The translations under genes were made by a program, and so were the position numbers. This document shows positions 1 through 5,242 of a stretch of 5,242 bases of DNA, in pieces. The stretch spans positions 1 to 5,242 of the forward strand of contig QNCQ01000151.1 in the NCBI GenBank assembly GCA_003645825.1. The letters are read 5' to 3'. Position 1 is the first letter of the stretch. Each line of letters begins with the position of its first letter. A model generated the notes under the pieces. It did not search any database. It was given only the letters and a program-made list of their open reading frames with translations, and was not told the origin of the DNA. The stretch is from Fidelibacterota bacterium (GTDB lineage: Bacteria; Fidelibacterota; UBA2242; B5-G15).

Positions 1-92
1 CTACAATAGTTCCCCATTTGCTTATGGCCTCTTTTCCAGTATGAAAGAGTTCCCACCGTATTTTCTGGCGATATGTATAGAATCTTCAACAT
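1..92 (-). CDS. Start of a probable glycosyltransferase gene, cut by the window edge
   Basis: Only the first 30 codons are present; the gene continues past base 1. The ATG at 92-90 lies inside the end of the preceding glycosyltransferase gene, whose TGA is at 88-86, so the two share 7 bases in different frames. This arrangement suggests translational coupling. The visible residues begin MLKILYISPENTVGTLSYW and continue with a KRGHKQMGNYC stretch. A hydrophobic first beta strand (LKILYIS), then a small polar loop, then a helix with a basic Arg-Gly-His turn is the usual N-terminal half-motif of GT-B fold glycosyltransferases of family 4. Upstream of the ATG there is only a weak purine run (GAAGAAAA). 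The operon position beside another glycosyltransferase and a flippase supports a role in glycan assembly. That it is a real gene is fairly safe; the glycosyltransferase call rests on few residues. Confidence 0.65.
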   Translation of the reverse strand, partial: MLKILYISPENTVGTLSYWKRGHKQMGNYC

Positions 93-1216
93 TTTTCTTC
101 AACGAGTTTATAAATTTTGAAAAGCCTTTTTTCCATGAGATTCCAGTTGAATTTTTTCTCAACAGCTTCTACTCCATTTTTGCCGAGAGTTACAACAAGT
201 CCAGGATTCAATAGGAGTTTTATTATATGTCTGGCTATATTTTCTGGAGTCGGTGGGTCGATAACAAAACCTGTAGAATGTTTTTCGATATAGTATCTAT
301 TTGCCGGGGTGTTGCATCCAAGTACGGGTATGCCGTTTGCCATGAATTCGAAGATTTTGACCTGTATCGATCTCATGAAGCTTTTGTTTGGGAACATGGA
401 AGATAGTCCTATCGTAGCTTCGGATATTAGAGAGGGAATTTCTTTGTAATCGATTGGTGGAAAGATTTTTACGTACTCCTCCAGATTGTTGCATTTTATA
501 AGTTCTTTTAGTTTTTTTACATAGTGTTCTGGACCGTATCCAACGATTTTTAGTTCCGCATCTGGGATTCTTTTTATGACGTGGGGGAATGCCTTTATGA
601 TGGATTCTATATTTCTTGCATGCGAGAGCTGACCGTGGTACAGGACTGTTTTGTTCTTTCTTTTGGAGGAATGCATTGTTCTAAAAAATTCTTTTATCGG
701 GTAATTGTAGATAATGGAGATCTTCTTATTGAAACGTTGCAGGTCCTTTTTTATCCATGGGGTTACTGTTATTACAAAATCAACAAACATTATGCAAAAC
801 CATTCGAGAAGCTGGGAAATTGCACCTACAGGCAGGGTAAAAAACCTGGGCTTTCTGGAAAAATCAGGAAAATAGTAAAAAACTGACTCATGAGCGTCAT
901 AGATCACTTTTCTTCTGTATTTTAGTTTCAACACAAGAGCGAACGGCAAGAACTCAAATTCGTGTATATGGTAGATGTCCGCTTTTACGGACGTGGCGAT
1001 GCGAAGGGCGCTAATTGCATTTCTGAGTACGTTTTTGGAAAAGGGAAATAGATGGAATTTGATGATTCCATCCGAAGGTGGAGATTTTCTATCAGGTGCT
1101 ATAAAGTGTACGTCTCTATAGATTTTTGCAAGACTTCGTAGCTCTTTATAGTATATTCTGTCGTCATCTGGATTATGTCCTATGGAAATATGACAAATTT
1201 TTGCACTTTTTTTCAT
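86..1216 (-). CDS. Glycosyltransferase, GT4 type (GT-B fold)
   Basis: This 376-residue protein probably transfers a sugar from a nucleotide-sugar donor to a lipid-linked or growing glycan at the cytoplasmic face of the inner membrane. The N-terminal acceptor domain (about 5-175) has a HNPDDDRIYYKELRSLA segment (14-30), typical of GT4 enzymes that begin with a DDxRIxxKE pattern, then HIHEFEF (83-89) and IYDAHES (105-111). The C-terminal donor domain (about 188-376) opens with VLYHGQLSHARNIESII (191-207), then LKIVGYGPE (222-230) and KIFEFMANGIPVLG (287-300). Glu290 matches the second Glu of the EX7E motif. The first position holds Arg282, as in many GT4 proteins of the P-L-K-x-F-E-Y-M type. 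Length is normal for the family. The ATG at 1216-1214 overlaps the flippase stop as ATGA, with no clear ribosome site, implying coupling. Sugar specificity cannot be read from the sequence. Confidence 0.92.
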   Translation of the reverse strand: MKKSAKICHISIGHNPDDDRIYYKELRSLAKIYRDVHFIAPDRKSPPSDGIIKFHLFPFSKNVLRNAISALRIATSVKADIYHIHEFEFLPFALVLKLKYRRKVIYDAHESVFYYFPDFSRKPRFFTLPVGAISQLLEWFCIMFVDFVITVTPWIKKDLQRFNKKISIIYNYPIKEFFRTMHSSKRKNKTVLYHGQLSHARNIESIIKAFPHVIKRIPDAELKIVGYGPEHYVKKLKELIKCNNLEEYVKIFPPIDYKEIPSLISEATIGLSSMFPNKSFMRSIQVKIFEFMANGIPVLGCNTPANRYYIEKHSTGFVIDPPTPENIARHIIKLLLNPGLVVTLGKNGVEAVEKKFNWNLMEKRLFKIYKLVEEKC

Positions 1217-2664
1217 TTCAGAATTTTAAAGGTTTTTTTGAGCATATCAATTTCATGTTTTTTAAAGAAACCAAGAATCTTCAAAATGATCGGGAAAAAT
1301 AAAACAGCTCCGATTTTGGTAAGCGGATTCGGTTCAAAATAAAATAGAGTCCAGCCCACTATAAGAGCAATGGAGATTAATAAAGCAATTCTTTTATATT
1401 CATACTCTACCCTGAACAGTTTCTGGGATACTGAATATGAACATATCGCAAGGGTTAGATATCCAAGCATACTTGCAACCGCTGAACCTATTATTCCAAT
1501 TATCGGAATTAATACGAAGTTGAACAGCACATTTACAAGGGCAGATATTATAGTGTTATATGCGATAAACTGTGTTTTTTTCTCAAAATATATTCCCGGT
1601 AGAAAAACCAGGTTTATCCCGTAAAAAACGTAGCCAAGCAGTATATAAGGCACGATTTCCACGCAGGACTGGTATTCTTTCCCGACCAGATAAATATCCC
1701 CGATATGAAAATTAACAATCTCTCTTATGAAAACTGTGAGAACAAGCCAAACTGTCATCATTGTGAGGGTAAAATAGGTTAGAACTCTTGAAAATAACGA
1801 TTTTGAGGATTCTTTTTTGCCCGCTTTGAGGAAGAATGGCTGCCAGGCATAGTAAAAAGCTGTTGTTATAAGAAGCATAAAGATCCCGAGTTTAAAGCCT
1901 GCACTGAAGATGCCGACAGCGTTAAGATCCAGAAGGTGCCCTATTATATATCGGTTTAGCATTTCCATTGTAACAGTAGCAAGCCCAGCAGGCACAAACG
2001 GTAGGCCAAAAAGAACAAGACTGGTAGCATAAGCTGTTGAGAATGCTGGCTTTAGTTCTCTTAACAGGAAAATGAAAGCCACAAATGTTGTAAGAGCGCT
2101 TGTTATGAGATTGCTGATAAAGATGCCGTTTATTCCCTTTCCTGCGATGGCAACAAGATAAATGTTCAGTGAAAAAACAACGATGACGTTTGCTATTTTG
2201 ATTGCCATAAATGTAAAGGCTCTTTCCTTTAGCCTGAGATAGGCAAATGGTAGCCTTGCAAGGCAATCGAAGAACAGGATGAAGGAGGCATATTTTATGA
2301 GGATTTGATATTCTCCTTTAGAAAGGAGCTTAATGCTTAAGGAATTACTTAAAAGATAGATAATCACCGTGAATATGAGGCTTGTGACTGTTGACAGAAT
2401 TACCGCTGTTGAGAGGATGGTTCTTTTTTCTTCCCGAGTTTTCTCTTTGGAATAATATCTCATAAGAGCAGAGTCAAGACCATAATTGTAGATAATATTC
2501 ATGAATCCAAGAAAGGCAAAGACAAGGGATGTAAGCCCGTAGTCTTCTGGTGATAAAACGTTTGTATACAACGGAAGTAGCAGGAAAGTGACGAAGCGCG
2601 CAAGGATTGTTCCTATACCATAAATAAGAGTTTGTTTGGTTAGCGATCTTATGCTAAGGGACAT
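1213..2664 (-). CDS. Wzx-type lipid-linked oligosaccharide flippase (polysaccharide biosynthesis protein)
   Basis: This 483-residue integral inner-membrane protein belongs to the MVF/MATE-like superfamily (Polysacc_synt type). Such proteins flip undecaprenyl-diphosphate-linked glycan units to the periplasm. The N-terminus has the family pattern: SLTKQTLIYGIGTILARFVTF (7-27) begins the first helix, followed by LLLPLYTNVLSPEDYGL (28-44) with the conserved P-L-Y-T and E-D-Y-G turns. About 12 to 14 hydrophobic helices can be placed, near 13-33, 45-63, 84-106, 122-142, 152-172, 179-201, 215-235, 252-275, 294-312, 333-356, 367-387, 388-410, 425-442 and 450-466. The loops between them are short and basic. 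Length is typical. It lies 16 bases after the acyltransferase stop and shares ATGA with the next gene, so all are probably cotranscribed. No Shine-Dalgarno sequence precedes the ATG at 2664. A teichuronic or O-antigen exporter role is equally compatible. I give no wzx symbol because the substrate is unknown. Confidence 0.92.
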   Translation of the reverse strand: MSLSIRSLTKQTLIYGIGTILARFVTFLLLPLYTNVLSPEDYGLTSLVFAFLGFMNIIYNYGLDSALMRYYSKEKTREEKRTILSTAVILSTVTSLIFTVIIYLLSNSLSIKLLSKGEYQILIKYASFILFFDCLARLPFAYLRLKERAFTFMAIKIANVIVVFSLNIYLVAIAGKGINGIFISNLITSALTTFVAFIFLLRELKPAFSTAYATSLVLFGLPFVPAGLATVTMEMLNRYIIGHLLDLNAVGIFSAGFKLGIFMLLITTAFYYAWQPFFLKAGKKESSKSLFSRVLTYFTLTMMTVWLVLTVFIREIVNFHIGDIYLVGKEYQSCVEIVPYILLGYVFYGINLVFLPGIYFEKKTQFIAYNTIISALVNVLFNFVLIPIIGIIGSAVASMLGYLTLAICSYSVSQKLFRVEYEYKRIALLISIALIVGWTLFYFEPNPLTKIGAVLFFPIILKILGFFKKHEIDMLKKTFKILK

Positions 2665-2680
2665 TTTTATGAATTACTTT

Positions 2681-3658
2681 TTATTTTATATCTATGTAAA
2701 AGGTATCTCTGAAAATGCCCGTAGCTCCAAATCCTTCTTTAAATCTTCCCAGTCCAAAGTTGGGTTCCATGTTTACAGTAAAGATGCCAAAGTCAAGATA
2801 TTTGAACCCTCTTTTTATTGAATCTCCAATTATATGGTAAAAAAGCAGATTGACAGCCCGGTATTTTTGCATTTCTTCCCTATGGCTAATATAAAAGGCC
2901 AGTGAAACCTGGGAATTACAATCAAACATTACAACTCCGGCGATCATTTCATTGTTTATATATGCGCCATACAGTCGTATTTGTTCGGGAAAGAGTTTTT
3001 TTAGCCTGATAAGCTCTTCGAGTGTATGGGTAGGCTTAACATTATGCCTGATTTTTAAATTGTTTTTTAAAATATTGTAAAATGTGTCCCAATCTTCACT
3101 TTCTTTTACCTCCACCCCCAGTTTTATTGCTTTTCGGAATGCTGTCCTATTTGCTTGCCTGAATTTTTTAACATTCTCTTCGACGCTATCTTCGAGAAAG
3201 AGTACGCTGGAAAGTTCCTTTTTCAGGTATTTGAAGCCGTTTTTCAATAGAGCAAAGTCTATATACTGGGAAGGTCTCCTGCTATATATGATTGGTGGGA
3301 TGGTTATAACTATTTTTTCAAAGCCGTTGCTATAAGCAAAATCTACGAGTCTTCTGACCATGGTGAAAGAAGCAGATATTGAGAGATTTTGTTTGTAGAC
3401 AAATCCCCCATAGCTTGCTCCTCTGTGTGAGAACAGGGTTTTTCCCCCGTTGTACTCTATGTTGACGGCCGGGAAAAGTGCGAAGATCTCGTCGTTTTTT
3501 TTCAGGATCAAAGAGCAATCTTCAAATCTGTCTGGGGGATGGTATGATAGAAACCTGCGTGTGTGAAAAATAGTGCCGTTTACGCTTTCCAGAACAAAAT
3601 CGTCCCACTTTTCTCTAAAATCCTCCGTGTATTTTTCGATCTTGAGTGAGCTCATCAT
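2681..3658 (-). CDS. FemAB/GNAT-like acyltransferase (Acetyltransf_6 type)
   Basis: With the ATG at 3658 the protein has 325 residues. It resembles the duplicated GNAT fold of FemAB and BioF2-like acyltransferases, which acylate amino groups on sugars or peptides using acyl-CoA or aminoacyl-tRNA. The first half contains a GTIFHTRRFLSYHP segment (28-41) and LFSHRGASYGGFVY (75-88). The middle has RQANRTAFRKAIKLGVEV (167-184), the typical basic helix before the second domain. The second domain ends with YLDFGIFTVN (287-296) and the G-L-G-R-F-K-E-G-F-G-A signature (302-312). No signal peptide or membrane segment is seen. As first gene of the operon ahead of a flippase and glycosyltransferases, it may N-acylate an amino sugar of the exported glycan; that is inference. 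The start is uncertain: TTG at 3670 and ATGs at 3658 and 3655 are in frame, none has a clear ribosome site, and a stop lies just upstream (3679-3677). Confidence 0.88.
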   Translation of the reverse strand: MMSSLKIEKYTEDFREKWDDFVLESVNGTIFHTRRFLSYHPPDRFEDCSLILKKNDEIFALFPAVNIEYNGGKTLFSHRGASYGGFVYKQNLSISASFTMVRRLVDFAYSNGFEKIVITIPPIIYSRRPSQYIDFALLKNGFKYLKKELSSVLFLEDSVEENVKKFRQANRTAFRKAIKLGVEVKESEDWDTFYNILKNNLKIRHNVKPTHTLEELIRLKKLFPEQIRLYGAYINNEMIAGVVMFDCNSQVSLAFYISHREEMQKYRAVNLLFYHIIGDSIKRGFKYLDFGIFTVNMEPNFGLGRFKEGFGATGIFRDTFYIDIK

Positions 3659-3690
3659 AAGCTGGTGCAATTTATATTATTTAAGAGGTA

Positions 3691-3710
3691 ATTCAAAAGC
3701 CTTTTTGATT
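3691..3710. promoter_or_regulatory. Short dyad upstream of the acyltransferase operon
   Basis: TCAAAA (3693-3698) and TTTTGA (3703-3708) form a 6-base inverted repeat around a 4-base centre. The dyad sits 33 bases upstream of the likely ATG of the minus-strand operon. An AT-rich TAATATAAA stretch (3679-3671, minus strand) lies between them and could serve as a -10 region, but there is no -35 box at the right distance. The dyad could be an operator or chance in AT-rich DNA. The stem is too weak to call a terminator. Confidence 0.2.
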
Positions 3711-3813
3711 TGTGCCCGGTTCAGTGTTGGGTACGTTTACCTTCTCCTGGTCTCCGGGTAGTCCTGGTAGTGGTGTTCTGAAGGTACCTTTGTCCTTTGG
3801 GTATGCTTTCTAA
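3709..3813 (+). pseudogene. Possible 3' remnant of a beta-barrel protein gene
   Basis: A plus-strand frame is open from just after a TGA at 3706-3708 to a TAA at 3811-3813, giving 34 codons. It has no ATG, only a GTG at 3712, and no ribosome site, so it is unlikely to be an intact gene. The encoded end reads VLKVPLSFGYAF. Its terminal Phe is preceded by Tyr, Phe, Leu and Val at every second position, which matches the C-terminal signature of outer-membrane beta-barrel proteins. The frame coincides with the GC-rich block of the intergenic region and ends where GC content drops. A remnant left by deletion is one reading; chance is the main alternative for so short a frame. Confidence 0.2.
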
Positions 3814-3882
3814 AATAAGCGAACAGGATTGTTTGTTTATTTTAATTTATTAATCGGTTTTCTAATGTTAATGGGAAGTAAC

Positions 3883-3888
3883 TATAAA
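3883..3888 (+). promoter_or_regulatory. Candidate -10 element (TATAAA) for the plus-strand gene
   Basis: TATAAA lies in the 26% GC block about 120 bases before the ATG at 4011. The hexamer 17 bases upstream (TTCTAA) is a poor -35 box. A second candidate is TTGGCA (3905-3910), which matches TTGACA at five of six positions, with a weak TAAGTT (3928-3933) 17 bases on. Neither pair is good, so the promoter position is a guess. If the organism uses the Bacteroidota-type sigma factor, the usual TAnnTTTG box is also absent here. Confidence 0.15.
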
Positions 3889-3992
3889 AAGTTTGGAAAA
3901 ATGCTTGGCAGGAAAACAATGGTAGGGTAAGTTAACAAAGTAATGGATGTGGAGAAATAGATATTAAAATGGGAATGAGGGGTTTTGTTGAA

Positions 3993-4001
3993 AGGGAGGT
4001 G
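3993..4001 (+). promoter_or_regulatory. Strong Shine-Dalgarno site of the plus-strand gene
   Basis: AGGGAGGTG is close to the full anti-16S complement, with 11 bases between its GGGAGG core and the ATG at 4011. It decides the start of the gene. In-frame ATGs at 3969 and 3975 would add 14 or 12 residues but place this site inside the coding region. None of the minus-strand genes has a comparable site. Confidence 0.75.
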
Positions 4002-4010
4002 CTTTTCAAA

Positions 4011-5242
4011 ATGACCAAAGGTATGGTGTGTAATGTTTTGTTTATTTGTTTGATTATGCTGGTATTCGAATTTTGTTCTGAGTGGGATGGTGGTATGGAG
4101 GAAAAGGAGGACTATGAGGTATTTGTTGGAATAGAGGATATATTTTGTACGGAGGTTGTGTTGAGGGTTGGTTTGCCTGATTCAGGAGTTGCGCAGGATT
4201 TTAATCTTGTAAGGGATGATAGTGTGGTAGGAGTGTATTGTAGCAGCGGTAATGATACAGTGATAATAGATGGTGGTCTTATTCCAGATAGGGATTATGA
4301 GTATAGGGTAGATTTGGTGGATGGAGGTAGAGTAAGGGTTAGTTCAGAGTCTGTGGTTGTGCATACGCTTGATACGACTTCCCATGAAATCCAGTGGTAT
4401 ATAGATACTCTTGGTATTGGAGGAGGATATGTAAATGATGTATGGATTGTGAATGAGAATGATATATGGGTAGTGGGAAATATAGTTGTTCCTGATCCTG
4501 ATTCTTCTTTCAATGGAACTGGGAAAAAAGAATATAATGCTGCACACTGGAATGGGGAGGAATGGGAACTACTTGGTATATACGGTAATACTCTTGACCT
4601 TTACAGTATCTGGTATTTTAACGAAAATGATATCTGGGTGACGTCACATTGCTTTCCCTACCACTGGAATGGTGCTAAATGGGAACGATACCACCTTAAT
4701 GATATGGGTATTGATGCGTGTGTAGGAGACGGTATTTGGGCATCTTCTCCTGATGACATTTACTTTGTTGGGTTGGAGGGTTCGATCGTTCATTATGATG
4801 GTAAGGATTTTGAGAAGCTGGAGAGTGGTACGGATATACATTTAAGAGGGATATGGGGGTTGGATAAGGAACATATATGGGTAGTTGGGACATCCAGGGA
4901 TCATTCAAGGAGCATAGTTTTACAGAAAGAAGGTAATGGATGGAAGAGTATATATTATACCCAGCCTCATGATGGTAAACCCGGAGGAAACTATTTTGAT
5001 GTGTGGACAGATAGAGCTACAAGACTTTATTTCAATGGACTAACAGGCAGAGGTTTGATGGATTTAGCAACTGGAAAAGTAGAGAAGATAGATGAGCCAG
5101 GCCAATGGGCAGGACTTTCGATAATGGGTACAAAGTGTAATGATATATTTGCAGTTGGTCAGGGAAGTGAGGTATTACATTTTAATGGTAAGAGCTGGCA
5201 TTTATATAGACAATTTCAGGAATTGTACAGCACATATGTAGA
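4011..5242 (+). CDS. Exported, probably lipid-anchored protein with FN3-like domain and NDIW propeller repeats (cut by window edge)
   Basis: The frame is open for 410 codons and runs off the right edge. Residues 8-21 are a hydrophobic signal segment ending at Cys22, followed by an acidic tether (24-35). This suggests a lipoprotein, although the lipobox (FEF before Cys22) is poor. Residues 36-120 look like a fibronectin III-like domain: TEVVLRVGLPDS (47-58), IPDRDYEYRVDL (91-102) and SESVVVHT (112-119), ending in the linker DTTSH (121-125). The rest carries diverged repeats in which a D-I-W/Y/F-x-V-G strand is followed by a W/Y/F-N/D-G-x-x-W/F strand: 150-156, 207-210, 249-254, 288-293 and 377-383, with partners at 180-185, 219-224, 262-267 and 390-396. 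This suggests a beta-propeller. Similar proteins are, as I recall, often labelled glucosyl transferase without catalytic evidence; I see none. Role unknown, perhaps surface binding. It is divergent from the glycan operon, so a functional link is unproven. Confidence 0.85.
   Translation, partial: MTKGMVCNVLFICLIMLVFEFCSEWDGGMEEKEDYEVFVGIEDIFCTEVVLRVGLPDSGVAQDFNLVRDDSVVGVYCSSGNDTVIIDGGLIPDRDYEYRVDLVDGGRVRVSSESVVVHTLDTTSHEIQWYIDTLGIGGGYVNDVWIVNENDIWVVGNIVVPDPDSSFNGTGKKEYNAAHWNGEEWELLGIYGNTLDLYSIWYFNENDIWVTSHCFPYHWNGAKWERYHLNDMGIDACVGDGIWASSPDDIYFVGLEGSIVHYDGKDFEKLESGTDIHLRGIWGLDKEHIWVVGTSRDHSRSIVLQKEGNGWKSIYYTQPHDGKPGGNYFDVWTDRATRLYFNGLTGRGLMDLATGKVEKIDEPGQWAGLSIMGTKCNDIFAVGQGSEVLHFNGKSWHLYRQFQELYSTYV

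Larger units (their letters stand above)
3659..4010. other. Divergent intergenic region, two blocks of contrasting base composition
   Basis: About 350 bases separate the start of the minus-strand operon from the plus-strand gene, so both promoters should lie here. Bases 3711-3810 are about 52% GC, counted by hand, and bases 3811-3910 about 26% GC. The GC-rich part includes the perfect palindrome AAGGTACCTT (3781-3790) and two GGTAGT copies (3757-3762 and 3766-3771). The AT-rich part includes the inverted pair TTAAT/ATTAA (3842-3853). No tRNA, riboswitch or terminator with a U tract was recognised. Promoter boxes on either strand fit the sigma-70 consensus poorly, so no promoter is placed with confidence. 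Confidence 0.6.

Noticed and set aside
581..886. 101-codon open frame on the plus strand
   Set aside because: It lies wholly inside the glycosyltransferase gene on the other strand, has no ribosome site, and its residue make-up (runs of Tyr, Cys and Phe) looks like antisense of a coding region.
3691..3710. Reading the dyad as a terminator
   Set aside because: The stem is only 6 A/T-rich pairs and lies between two divergent gene starts, where no transcript is expected to end.
3573..3761. 62-codon plus-strand open frame across the start of the acyltransferase gene
   Set aside because: Most of it is antisense to the acyltransferase; no ribosome site and no recognisable protein features.
3901..3930. 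Tiny open frame (ATG to TAA, 9 codons) before the plus-strand gene, considered as a leader peptide
   Set aside because: No ribosome site, no run of one amino acid that would suggest attenuation, and no terminator hairpin after it.
3969..4010. Upstream in-frame start codons (3969, 3975) for the plus-strand gene
   Set aside because: They would add charged residues ahead of the signal segment and leave the strong Shine-Dalgarno site at 3993-4001 unused. A weak GGAGA at 3951-3955 keeps them just possible.
4295..4908. Several minus-strand open frames of 65 to 72 codons
   Set aside because: They are antisense to the plus-strand repeat protein, whose frame is unbroken and has recognisable domains. 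Their low-complexity His/Tyr/Ile/Pro/Thr content follows from the repeated codons on the other strand.
4011..5242. Calling the plus-strand protein a glucosyl transferase by family habit
   Set aside because: No donor-binding or catalytic motif is visible; the sequence is FN3-like plus repeats.

Overview
This 5.2 kb AT-rich window is bacterial. It holds a surface-polysaccharide gene cluster on the minus strand, a divergently transcribed lipoprotein-like gene on the plus strand, and a gap of about 350 bases between them. Gram-negative character is inferred from the Wzx-type flippase and the probable exported lipoprotein. The plus-strand protein combines a fibronectin III-like domain, a DTTSH linker and a run of NDIW-type repeats. 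From memory I associate this architecture with Ignavibacteria and related FCB lineages, so that is my best guess for the source, held with moderate to low confidence.

Minus strand, read from right to left. A FemAB/GNAT-like acyltransferase gene (3658 to 2681) is followed after 16 bases by a Wzx-type flippase (2664 to 1213). The flippase stop overlaps the start of a GT4-type glycosyltransferase (1216 to 86) as ATGA. That gene's last 7 bases overlap the start of another gene (92 to beyond base 1), of which only 30 codons are in the window and which looks like a second glycosyltransferase. The tight spacing indicates one operon. The likely joint job is to build a lipid-linked glycan at the inner face of the membrane, modify it, and flip it to the periplasm for a capsule, O-antigen or exopolysaccharide. 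None of these minus-strand genes has a convincing Shine-Dalgarno site.

Intergenic region (3659 to 4010). It has two parts of very different composition. Bases 3711-3810 are about 52% GC and contain a short open frame ending in an alternating aromatic pattern, like the end of an outer-membrane beta-barrel. Bases 3811-3910 are about 26% GC and are the likely control region of the plus-strand gene.

Plus strand (4011 to beyond 5242). A gene with a strong Shine-Dalgarno site encodes an exported, probably lipid-anchored protein with a fibronectin III-like domain followed by at least five beta-propeller-like repeats. It runs off the right edge. Its first 250 bases are strikingly poor in C. No RNA genes, insertion sequences, CRISPR arrays or convincing terminators were seen.
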